NCBI GenBank assembly: GCA_946408315.1
Contig: CAMJRV010000007.1
Coordinates: forward strand, 1-20,601
From: an uncultured Bacillota bacterium
Lineage (GTDB): Bacteria; Bacillota; Clostridia; Peptostreptococcales; Anaerovoracaceae
Length of the DNA: 20,601 bases
Reading direction: 5' to 3'
Part shown: in pieces, positions 14,728 through 20,601 of the stretch
Layout of the letters: the number at the start of each line of letters is the position of its first letter
Numbering within the stretch: the first letter of the stretch is position 1
Position numbers and translations under genes: made by a program
The notes under the pieces: generated by a model
Databases searched by the model: none
Told to the model about the DNA's origin: nothing
The model's input: the letters and a program-made list of their open reading frames with translations, nothing else

Positions 14728-15744
14728 TTAACGTTCTCTTGTCAGTTTCATCAGATAGTGTCCGTCGTAGGTCGTCAGCGGCATCAGGAAAAGGTTGCCC
14801 TTCCCGTCTCCGCACATGCCGTGTGCACGAATCGGGGAATTGTAGAACCCAATCTGCCCGGCGATGTCCATGTTCATATCAAATATGGTCAGCCCGCCGC
14901 CACGCTCAGCCACATAGACGTACTCGTCATCGGCAAAGATTTCCGTCGGCTGGTACAGACCTTCGGTGACGCAGGCGATCAGCTCGCCCTCTTCGTCAAA
15001 TACATTGACCTTGTTCCCTTCTCTGTCGCCAACCCAGATCCGGCTGAATTTATCCGCCCATACACAGTGGGGTACGATGAATTTGCCGGGCTCATCTCCG
15101 GGGCCTCCCCAGGTGCGAATCAGCTTTCCATCTGCAGAGAAGCGATGTACGGACGCATTTCCATATCCGTCGCTCACATAGATGCATCCGTTGGGAGCAA
15201 CACACACGCCGGTAGGCCGGTTAAACGGAGGCGCGGCCCGCCTGATTGAGCGCGCTCCTTCGTAAAACATCCACGCGGCATTGTCTTTAAAAGGAATGTC
15301 CGTGGGGACCAGATATCCCTGACGCTGCAGCTTGCGCCACGCGTTGGCGTCAAAGCCGCTGTCGCTGGGCTTATTGAAGTTTCCAAGCTCGCTGATCAGC
15401 TCGCCGTCCTTTGTGAGCTCCCGCACCACATGACAGCCAGTGTCCGCACAAAGAATGGTATCCTGAGGCGTGATGCAGATTCCGTGGGTTTCTGTCAGCA
15501 GGCCCTTGCCGATCCCTTTCACATAATTGCCGTCCCGGTCCAGCGCCGCGATAGGCCATTCGAGATTTCTGGTGGTCAGGTACAGATTCCCTTCGCTGTC
15601 ACAGCAGCCGCTGGGAAACATGACGTGATCAAAGCCTTCCGGAAAATTGCCGTAGTCTGGGTCCAGAGAAAACGTGAAGTCTCCTGCGGAAAATACGGAT
15701 TTGGTAAACTTGTCTCTGTCTTTTCTTCCATGAATCACTTTCAT
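14728..15744 (-). CDS. NHL-repeat beta-propeller, peptidyl-hydroxyglycine lyase (PAL)-like
   Basis: A 338-residue NHL-repeat propeller without signal peptide, so probably cytoplasmic. Blades are evident from about residue 40: PSGCCDSEGNLYLTTR, HGICITPQDTILCADTG, RPTGVCVAPNGCIYVSDGYG, PHCVWADKFSRIWVGDREG and PTEIFADDEYVYVAERGG. Compared with the lyase domain of animal peptidylglycine alpha-amidating enzyme, the three zinc histidines (H87, H226, H308) and catalytic Arg59, Tyr194 and Arg241 all have counterparts; the Asp following the last His is Gly here. Such lyases cleave N-acyl-alpha-hydroxyglycine into amide and glyoxylate. The ATG at 15744 follows the cyclase gene by 18 nt with GGAG upstream. 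A zinc lyase acting on a carbinolamide or ureidoglycolate-like intermediate is inference; a purely structural propeller is the alternative. Confidence 0.75.
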   Translation of the reverse strand: MKVIHGRKDRDKFTKSVFSAGDFTFSLDPDYGNFPEGFDHVMFPSGCCDSEGNLYLTTRNLEWPIAALDRDGNYVKGIGKGLLTETHGICITPQDTILCADTGCHVVRELTKDGELISELGNFNKPSDSGFDANAWRKLQRQGYLVPTDIPFKDNAAWMFYEGARSIRRAAPPFNRPTGVCVAPNGCIYVSDGYGNASVHRFSADGKLIRTWGGPGDEPGKFIVPHCVWADKFSRIWVGDREGNKVNVFDEEGELIACVTEGLYQPTEIFADDEYVYVAERGGGLTIFDMNMDIAGQIGFYNSPIRAHGMCGDGKGNLFLMPLTTYDGHYLMKLTRER

Positions 15745-15762
15745 AGTATCTACACTCCGATC

Positions 15763-16446
15763 TTATTGAAATTCTGCCAGCCCCTCGATGGCATATACAC
15801 GGACGGGGCAGGAATCCAATCCCTTGATATACAAAGGTGCAAAGGATATGAAGAACGTATCTGCCCGCAATTCTTCCAGGTTTTTCAGCACTTCCAAAAA
15901 GGTGATGTTCTCCGCCATGCACACGTCATGGAACGGCTTGACATCTTCGTTGCAGTTCTCGATGGAAACCCCGTCTCCAAAGCCAACGCACTTCACCTTA
16001 TGATCAACCATCCATTGGCCGGTTTCTCCGTTTACGAAAAGCCTCTTATCCTCCGGCGTGTTGGTCTTCTCGGTAAACGGCGTCAATTTATATTCGGAAT
16101 CGAGGATGAGGATGTCCCCCGGCCGTACCCGATCTCCGCAAACCCGGTCCAAAACCTCCGCGGTGACATGGCTGTTGGGAGCAACATCTTCAATCGACAC
16201 ATACAGGGCGCGGCCCATGAACGCGGTCAGCGGCAGTGCGGAAGCATCCGGCCAGTTGTCGTCATGGTGGTAAGGGCATTCACAATGGGTCCCCAGATGG
16301 CTAGTAATATCCATGATCGTATGGAAATCCGGGATCGGCCCTCCGGTATTGAAGCGGAACAGGTGACACCGCCTCGTTTCTGTTGCAGGGTCAAGATATT
16401 TTGTAAGATCTACGACGCGCAGATCACCAAGTTGATATGTACTCAC
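15763..16446 (-). CDS. Cyclase/kynurenine formamidase-like metal-dependent hydrolase
   Basis: A 227-residue member of the cyclase (KynB) family, cytoplasmic metal hydrolases that cleave formamides, amides or lactone-like rings. The metal motif is HLGTHCECPYH (H50 to H60), matching HxGTHxDxPxH with Glu56 in place of the usual Asp. The downstream pair H173 (PFHDVC) and E185 (ITFLEVL) has the KynB spacing of 12 residues. Start is a GTG at 16446 with AGGAGA about 9 nt upstream; it lies 28 nt after the PanE-like gene. Kynurenine is not suggested by the context, as no tryptophan or kynurenine gene is visible. More likely it hydrolyses an amide or cyclic intermediate made by the neighbouring amidohydrolases. 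Confidence 0.85.
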   Translation of the reverse strand: MSTYQLGDLRVVDLTKYLDPATETRRCHLFRFNTGGPIPDFHTIMDITSHLGTHCECPYHHDDNWPDASALPLTAFMGRALYVSIEDVAPNSHVTAEVLDRVCGDRVRPGDILILDSEYKLTPFTEKTNTPEDKRLFVNGETGQWMVDHKVKCVGFGDGVSIENCNEDVKPFHDVCMAENITFLEVLKNLEELRADTFFISFAPLYIKGLDSCPVRVYAIEGLAEFQ

Positions 16447-16474
16447 AGCGCAATTCTCCTATCGTAATAATATG

Positions 16475-17401
16475 TTATATCGTGTATGCGACCCGATTCT
16501 CCATTGCATGGATGAGAGAGACCAGCATCTCATGATATGGTACGGAAATTCCCAAATCCTTGGCGGCCTCTATTATCGAGCCGCTGATGGTATCCACTTC
16601 GGTACGGGCACCATTCTTAATATCTGCGTAGATGGAGGTATAGCCGCCTCTGGCGTTGTCCAGTGATTTTTTGATCCCCTCTATCACGGCTTCTTCTTTA
16701 AATTTGCTGAAGCCTGCGGCATTGGCAACGGTAATGGCCTCGCTCACCAGCTTTTCCATCAGACGGCAGGCATGGCGGTCGTCAAGAATGAAACCAAGAG
16801 GAACCTGCAGCACAGCCGTAAGCGCGCTGGCGGAGGTGTTGAGGAAAAGCTTGTCCCAGATCTGTTGCTTCACTTCGTCAGAGGAAGTACATTCCAATCC
16901 GCACTTCGTGAAGCTCTCCGCAATATGCGCAATTCTGTCGCTGCTGCCATCCAGCAGCCCGATGGCAGTCCGCCCCGCGCCGCCGTGATTGATATATCCA
17001 TTGGAAAGGATGGAGCTATTATGCTGTGTAGAACCAATAATCACATGACCTTGATCGACAAACTGTAACAGCTTTATCTCGTGACCCACGCCATTTTGCA
17101 GCGACATGACATACGTTTCCGATCCGATCAGAGACTTGTTGGTCTCCAGCGCCTTTGCGGTAAACATCGCCTTCACAAATACGATGATCAGATCCATCCT
17201 GGGCAAACCCGCAGTATCGTTAACCGCATTGGGGCGAAAAACCGTTTCCTCGCCGGACTTTTCCCGGATGCGCACGCCGTTTTCTGCGATATGCCCTATC
17301 TTCGCTTCATCTACATCAACGAGCCATACATTATTTTCTTTTGAAAGATATCCCCCAAAAAGCGCGCCCATCGCACCGGAACCCAATACAGCAATATTCA
17401 T
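16475..17401 (-). CDS. Ketopantoate reductase-like (ApbA/PanE family) NAD(P)-dependent 2-oxoacid reductase
   Basis: A 308-residue cytoplasmic oxidoreductase of the ApbA/PanE family. The N-terminal Rossmann motif GSGAMG (7-12), a K77 block (VFVKAMFTA), N103 in LQNGVG, and the catalytic Lys184/Asn188 pair in WDKLFLNTSASAL are visible, as is a TEVD motif near residue 255, all as in PanE. The longer frame begins at 17416, but the ATG at 17401 has GGAGGG 6 nt upstream and starts right at the Rossmann strand. It is the first gene behind a strong promoter and operator. No other pantothenate gene is present, so true ketopantoate reduction is unlikely. Family members also reduce other 2-oxo acids, and an oxidation/reduction step on a pathway intermediate is inferred. 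Confidence 0.85.
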   Translation of the reverse strand: MNIAVLGSGAMGALFGGYLSKENNVWLVDVDEAKIGHIAENGVRIREKSGEETVFRPNAVNDTAGLPRMDLIIVFVKAMFTAKALETNKSLIGSETYVMSLQNGVGHEIKLLQFVDQGHVIIGSTQHNSSILSNGYINHGGAGRTAIGLLDGSSDRIAHIAESFTKCGLECTSSDEVKQQIWDKLFLNTSASALTAVLQVPLGFILDDRHACRLMEKLVSEAITVANAAGFSKFKEEAVIEGIKKSLDNARGGYTSIYADIKNGARTEVDTISGSIIEAAKDLGISVPYHEMLVSLIHAMENRVAYTI

Positions 17402-17448
17402 CAGTACCCTCCACAAACTTCAATTTCTAGCAATCATTCATTTCATAT

Positions 17449-17462
17449 TGAAATCGATTGCA
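17449..17462. promoter_or_regulatory. LacI/cre-type operator O1 overlapping the operon start site
   Basis: TGAAATCGATTGCA differs from the perfect palindrome TGAAATCGATTTCA at one position. It begins 3 bp after the -10 box and covers about -4 to +10 of the predicted transcript. A flanking inverted repeat (ATTTCA-TAT-TGAAAT, 17440-17454) overlaps it. Likely bound by the adjacent LacI-type regulator. It also fits the CcpA cre consensus at 13 of 14 positions, so catabolite repression is possible. Confidence 0.65.
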
Positions 17463-17465
17463 GTC

Positions 17466-17494
17466 ATAATAACACATATATTTTCTTGAATCAA
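17466..17494 (-). promoter_or_regulatory. Sigma-A promoter of the long operon (extended -10)
   Basis: Minus-strand -35 TTGATT (17489-17494), exact 17-bp spacer, -10 TATTAT (17466-17471) preceded by TGT, an extended -10. Predicted start near 17459, giving a leader of about 58 nt before the PanE-like gene. It would drive the twelve genes down to the terminator at 4113-4158. Confidence 0.7.
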
Positions 17495-17589
17495 TATGGT
17501 TTTTGCTATTTTCCGATAATTTTCGATATGGTTTCGTCTTAAACATTCACCTATATGGCATAATTTTCCTATTTTCTTTCTGCGTTTTT

Positions 17590-17603
17590 TGATATCGATT
17601 TCA
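17590..17603. promoter_or_regulatory. LacI/cre-type operator O2, upstream copy
   Basis: TGATATCGATTTCA is also one mismatch from TGAAATCGATTTCA. Centres of O1 and O2 are 141 bp apart, upstream of the promoter, compatible with repression by DNA looping or with an auxiliary site. The 288-bp gap 17402-17689 otherwise holds the promoter, AT-rich DNA and the lacI terminator. Confidence 0.6.
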
Positions 17604-17631
17604 TAAATATGCAAAGCACCTGTGTGAAGGC

Positions 17632-17666
17632 AATAGAAAAGGGAGCGCACGCCTGTCGCTCCCTTT
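17632..17666 (-). terminator. Terminator-like hairpin after the LacI-family gene
   Basis: A 10-bp perfect stem (AAAGGGAGCG at 17638-17647 with CGCTCCCTTT at 17657-17666) and a 9-nt loop are followed on the minus strand by TTCTATT. The U-run is short, so termination may be partial. It lies 24 nt after the lacI stop and separates it from the next promoter. Confidence 0.65.
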
Positions 17667-17689
17667 CTATAACTTACTTGATACTCACA

Positions 17690-18688
17690 TCATGTGGATT
17701 CCCGCTCCACAAGCTTCGAGTATATCATCATCTTCTTTACTACGCGCTTTCCCTGGATGACGTCTGCCAAATTTCTGGCGGCTGCGACGCTGATATCTAC
17801 GAGCATATTGTCAAGCGACGTCAGGCTAGGATTACAGAATTCCGCCACCGTGGAATTGTTGATGCCGATCACGCCCACCCGGTCGGGAACGGCGATCTGC
17901 ATATCGCGCAGGGCCCGCAGAGCCGAAGCGGCAATCGGATCTTCCGCGCATATGATCCCATCCACTTCGGGATGTTCCTTCATGAGTTGTGTGACATTTT
18001 CATAGATCGACGGAAACTTGTTCTCCGTATGCACGATCAAGGGCGTCTTTTCACTCCCGCAAAATCGGTGCACTCCATCCTGAAAGCCATTTATTTTAGA
18101 AAGGTTGCTGGGCGTTTCGTAATCTACTACAAACGCCAGGTTTTTCCGCCCCTTTTCCGCAAGGTGGCGCACACAGTCCACGACCCCGTTGCGTTCGTCG
18201 GAGATCACCCCGTACACGTTTGGCAGATCCAAATACCCATTGGTAACAAAGATCGGTATGTTCGGCAAATACTCCGTAATCGCCTGACGAACCATATTGG
18301 TTTCAAAGGTAGAACCGATCAGGACCGCCGCTTCTACCCGCCGCTGGTTAAGCAGCTGGATATAGCGCGCTTTTTCCGCTTCCTCATGGCCCGTATTCAT
18401 AATGATACAACAATATCCGAGAGCATCAAGCTCCTGCTGGATGAAAAAGATTCCATCGGTGTGATGGGTCGTCCGCAAATCGGATAAAAGAATGCCTATG
18501 ATCCGGGAAGATTGGTTCACCAATCCTCGGGCCGCTTCATTCGGGCTGTAATGTTTTTCTTCCAGGCACGCCAGCACCTTTTTACGCGTCGCAGGCTTGA
18601 CCCCTGGTTTGTTATTGATTACGCGAGACACCGTACTTGCTGAAACTCCCGCAACTTTTGCAATCTCGTAAATCGTGACATTTGACAA
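17690..18688 (-). CDS. LacI-family transcriptional regulator
   Basis: DNA-binding repressor of the LacI/GalR family, 332 residues from the chosen start. The helix-turn-helix is TIYEIAKVAGVSASTVSRVI (about residues 4-23), followed by the hinge helix region YSPNEAARGLVNQSS and a periplasmic-binding-like effector domain with SDLRTTHHTDGIFFIQQEL and the C-terminal block GVIGINNSTVAEFCNPSLTS. A longer frame begins at an ATG at 18715 without a clear ribosome binding site. The TTG at 18688 has GAGGGA 7 nt upstream and gives the SNVTIYEIAK N-terminus typical of the family. It has its own promoter and sits between uxaC and the long operon, whose operators are LacI-type. It therefore probably represses that operon; the inducer (uronate or nitrogenous ligand) is unknown. 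Confidence 0.9.
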   Translation of the reverse strand: MSNVTIYEIAKVAGVSASTVSRVINNKPGVKPATRKKVLACLEEKHYSPNEAARGLVNQSSRIIGILLSDLRTTHHTDGIFFIQQELDALGYCCIIMNTGHEEAEKARYIQLLNQRRVEAAVLIGSTFETNMVRQAITEYLPNIPIFVTNGYLDLPNVYGVISDERNGVVDCVRHLAEKGRKNLAFVVDYETPSNLSKINGFQDGVHRFCGSEKTPLIVHTENKFPSIYENVTQLMKEHPEVDGIICAEDPIAASALRALRDMQIAVPDRVGVIGINNSTVAEFCNPSLTSLDNMLVDISVAAARNLADVIQGKRVVKKMMIYSKLVEREST

Positions 18689-18695
18689 CGCTTCG

Positions 18696-18701
18696 TCCCT
18701 C
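18696..18701 (-). promoter_or_regulatory. Ribosome binding site favouring a TTG start for the LacI-family gene
   Basis: GAGGGA on the minus strand lies 7 nt before the TTG at 18688. The in-frame ATG at 18715 has only a weak GAAG nearby. The choice is a judgement; both starts keep the full helix-turn-helix. Confidence 0.5.
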
Positions 18702-18743
18702 TTTCCATAATTCATGCTTCATTTCGATGGGAGCAGTTGTTAT

Positions 18744-18772
18744 ATTTTAATATGGATTTCAGACTGCGTCAA
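18744..18772 (-). promoter_or_regulatory. Sigma-A promoter of the LacI-family gene
   Basis: Minus-strand -35 TTGACG (18767-18772), exact 17-bp spacer, -10 TAAAAT (18744-18749); both boxes are 5/6 matches. It fits within the 68-bp gap after uxaC. No terminator separates uxaC from lacI, so read-through from uxaC is also possible. Confidence 0.7.
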
Positions 18773-18783
18773 TAAGGAATTGC

Positions 18784-20202
18784 TCAGAGGTTCTCAAAAC
18801 GGAAGTAATTTCTCGCATTGTTATAGCAGATGTCCCGAACGATTTTTCCAAGCATTTCCTCGTCTGCCGGGTACTCGCCGTTTTCCACGAGAGTCCCGAT
18901 CAGATTGCATAGGATGCGGCGGAAATACTCGTGACGGGTATAGCTGAGGAAGCTGCGGCTGTCGGTGAGCATACCGACAAACGTGCTGAGGACGCCGACA
19001 TTCATCAGATCCGTAAGCTGCTTCTCCATCCCTGCCTTATGGTCGTTGAACCACCAGGCGCTGCCCATCTGTACCCTTCCCGGAATGTCGCTGTCGGTCT
19101 GGAAGCAGCCCATCACGGTGCCGATGACGCTGTTGTCCGCCGGGTTGAGAGAGTAAAGAATCGTGCGCGGAAGCGCGTCCGACCGTTCCAGCAGGTCAAG
19201 GAGCGCGGCAAGGCGAGGGGCGTTGCCGCCTTCGTCATTTGCCGCGTCATAGCCCGTATCAGGGCCCAGCCGTTCAAACATCGTAGTCGAATTGTTGCGG
19301 ATACAGCCGAAATGCAGCTGCATCACCCAGTTCTTTTTTTTATACGCCCTGGCGCAGGTCAGCAATAAGGCAGTCTGAAAGGCTTCAGATTCCCGGCGCG
19401 TGATTTTTTCTCCCCCAAGGCCCTTTTGGAAAATGCCTTTCAGCTCGCTCTCTTCCGCCGTCTCGCAGATACAGGTATCCAAAGCATGGTCGCTCACCCT
19501 GCAATTGTGGGCGTCAAAGTAATCGATCCGGTCCAGCAAGGCAGCCCGCAGATCGTCCAGGTCCTCTATCTTTCTGTTTGTCGCCGCCGCAAGCTTGGCG
19601 ATATATCCGGGGAATTCCGCCTTATCCGCCCGCAGCGCCTTATCGGGCCGGAACGCGGGAAGCACCTTGACAGCGCAGGATGGATCCGCCGCTATGGATG
19701 CATGATGCTTCAGGTGATCCACCGGATCGTCTGTCGTGCAGATCAGCTTGACCTTGCTCTGCGCGATGATTCCGCGGACAGACATTTCCTTTTTCGAAAG
19801 GACCTCATTGCAGGCGCGGTAGACTTCCTTTGCGGTTTTCCCCGTCAGGGGCTCATAGATACCGAAATATCGCTGCAGCTCCAGATGGGTCCAATGATAG
19901 AGAGGGTTTCCGACCAGCTTCGGCACGGTCTCCGCCCACGCGATAAATTTCTCTTCCGGATCTCCGTCTCCGGTGATCAGCCGCTCCGGTACGCCTGCGC
20001 TTCGCATCGCCCTCCACTTATAATGATCGCCCCCAAGCCAAAGCTCCGTAATGGAATCATATCTCTTGTCCTCGGCAATGCTTTGAGGATCGATATGGCA
20101 ATGGTAATCGATGATGGGCATCGTTTCCGCGTGGTTATGATACAGCGCTTTCGCCATATCGCCGGTCAATAAAAATTCTTCATCCAAAAAATTCTTTCTC
20201 AT
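18784..20202 (-). CDS. uxaC: Uronate (glucuronate/galacturonate) isomerase
   Basis: Cytoplasmic uronate isomerase converting D-galacturonate to D-tagaturonate (and D-glucuronate to D-fructuronate), an amidohydrolase-fold enzyme. At 472 residues it matches E. coli UxaC (470). Diagnostic blocks are PIIDYHCHIDPQ with metal ligands H34 and H36, LWLGGDHYKWRAMRSAGV, NPLYHWTHLELQRYFG, the CTTDDPVD segment, and FVGMLTDSRSFLSYTRHEYFRR near the C-terminus. The ATG at 20202 overlaps the stop of the upstream kinase as ATGA with GGAAGGG upstream, so the two are coupled. With uxaB, uxaA and the kinase it supplies the galacturonate route. Only uxaA/uxaB are present here, not uxuA/uxuB, which favours galacturonate as the main uronate. 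Confidence 0.95.
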   Translation of the reverse strand: MRKNFLDEEFLLTGDMAKALYHNHAETMPIIDYHCHIDPQSIAEDKRYDSITELWLGGDHYKWRAMRSAGVPERLITGDGDPEEKFIAWAETVPKLVGNPLYHWTHLELQRYFGIYEPLTGKTAKEVYRACNEVLSKKEMSVRGIIAQSKVKLICTTDDPVDHLKHHASIAADPSCAVKVLPAFRPDKALRADKAEFPGYIAKLAAATNRKIEDLDDLRAALLDRIDYFDAHNCRVSDHALDTCICETAEESELKGIFQKGLGGEKITRRESEAFQTALLLTCARAYKKKNWVMQLHFGCIRNNSTTMFERLGPDTGYDAANDEGGNAPRLAALLDLLERSDALPRTILYSLNPADNSVIGTVMGCFQTDSDIPGRVQMGSAWWFNDHKAGMEKQLTDLMNVGVLSTFVGMLTDSRSFLSYTRHEYFRRILCNLIGTLVENGEYPADEEMLGKIVRDICYNNARNYFRFENL

Positions 20203-20601
20203 CGCTGCACCCTTCCGCTTCCGTCGCCGCCGGCAAGCTTTTCAACCTCGTCCACGGAAACCATGTTGAAATCTCCCTCGACGCTATGCTTCAGACAGCT
20301 TGCCGCCACCGCGAACTCCAACGCTTCGGAATCGCTCTTTCCCTGGAGCATGCCGTAGATCAGACCTGCGCCAAAACTGTCTCCGCCGCCGACCCGGTCT
20401 ACGATATGCACGCTGTACTCTTTGGAGAAATGGCATTCCTTCCCGTCGTACAGCATGGCCGCCCAGTTGTTATCGTTTGCGCTCACAGACGTTCTCAGAG
20501 TAATGGCGACCTTTTGAAAGCCGAATCGCTTTTCCAGTTTTTCAGCGACTTCCCGATAGCTTTCATGATTCAGCTTGCCCTTGCTCACATCTGTCATAGA
20601 C
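20199..20601 (-). CDS. kdgK: PfkB-family sugar kinase, probable 2-keto-3-deoxygluconate kinase (partial, N-terminus outside window)
   Basis: C-terminal part (at least 133 residues) of a PfkB-family carbohydrate kinase; the frame stays open to the right edge, so roughly the first 200 residues are missing. The PfkB signature DRVGGGDSFGAGLIYG contains the catalytic base Asp (in GGGDSF) and the anion hole. The preceding ITLRTSVSANDNNWAAMLYDG region and following AASCLKHSVEGDFN are typical of clostridial KdgK-type kinases. The stop overlaps the uxaC start by 4 nt. In this context it would phosphorylate KDG, the product of UxaA, to KDPG. A fructokinase- or tagatose-kinase-type PfkB enzyme cannot be excluded without the N-terminus, but the uxaC coupling supports KdgK. 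Confidence 0.8.
   Translation of the reverse strand, partial: SMTDVSKGKLNHESYREVAEKLEKRFGFQKVAITLRTSVSANDNNWAAMLYDGKECHFSKEYSVHIVDRVGGGDSFGAGLIYGMLQGKSDSEALEFAVAASCLKHSVEGDFNMVSVDEVEKLAGGDGSGRVQR

Noticed and set aside
15430..16467. Long open frame on the plus strand (about 345 codons) antisense to the propeller and cyclase genes
   Set aside because: It spans two well-supported minus-strand genes and their gap, has no family resemblance or membrane/signal pattern, and similar antisense frames occur opposite most genes here because of codon bias.
1..20601. CRISPR arrays, tRNA or rRNA genes, insertion sequences, phage genes, toxin-antitoxin pairs
   Set aside because: I looked and saw no repeat-spacer pattern, tRNA-like cloverleaf, transposase, integrase or small paired genes; the window reads as metabolic chromosome.

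Overview
The window looks like chromosomal DNA from an anaerobic Firmicute, probably a gut-type Clostridia member. The grounds are strong AGGAGG-type ribosome binding sites, a Clostridia-style lipoprotein signal peptide (lipobox FAAC), frequent GTG/TTG starts, roughly balanced base composition with AT-rich promoters, and a gene content for sugar-acid and Amadori-compound catabolism. This placement is inference. Every convincing gene lies on the minus strand, so transcription runs from high to low coordinates. I saw no rRNA, tRNA, CRISPR array, insertion sequence or phage gene.

Right end (20601 to 17690): the C-terminal part of a PfkB-family kinase, probably 2-keto-3-deoxygluconate kinase, overlaps uxaC (uronate isomerase). 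A LacI-family regulator follows, with its own sigma-A-like promoter and a terminator-like hairpin.

Middle (17494 to 4113): one long unit with a strong extended -10 promoter, LacI/cre-type operators and a strong terminator. In order it encodes a ketopantoate-reductase-like enzyme, a KynB-type cyclase/hydrolase, a cytoplasmic NHL propeller carrying the zinc and catalytic residues of peptidyl-hydroxyglycine lyase (PAL), an allantoinase/hydantoinase-like amidohydrolase, a complete LIV-type ABC importer (binding lipoprotein, two permeases, two ATPases), an ATZ/TRZ amidohydrolase with an unusual Glu-to-Gln change, and uxaB and uxaA. With uxaC and the kinase, the D-galacturonate route to 2-keto-3-deoxy-6-phosphogluconate is covered (galacturonate, tagaturonate, altronate, KDG, KDPG). 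Inserting a nitrogen-compound hydrolysis and import module between the regulator and uxaBA is unusual and is the best candidate here for an undescribed pathway: uptake and ring or amide opening of a nitrogenous compound, possibly a uronate conjugate or a ureide-like molecule.

Left end (4109 to 11): a second operon with its own promoter and a palindromic operator encodes an FrlB-like SIS-domain deglycase and a PotABC-type ABC transporter. Its binding protein (PotD-like) would lie past the left edge. The deglycase suggests that this polyamine-type transporter imports a sugar-amine (Amadori) compound. No FrlD-type kinase is visible.

Several starts were placed by ribosome binding site rather than by longest open frame: potA, potB, the ATZ/TRZ enzyme, uxaB, livH, the binding lipoprotein, the PanE-like enzyme and lacI.
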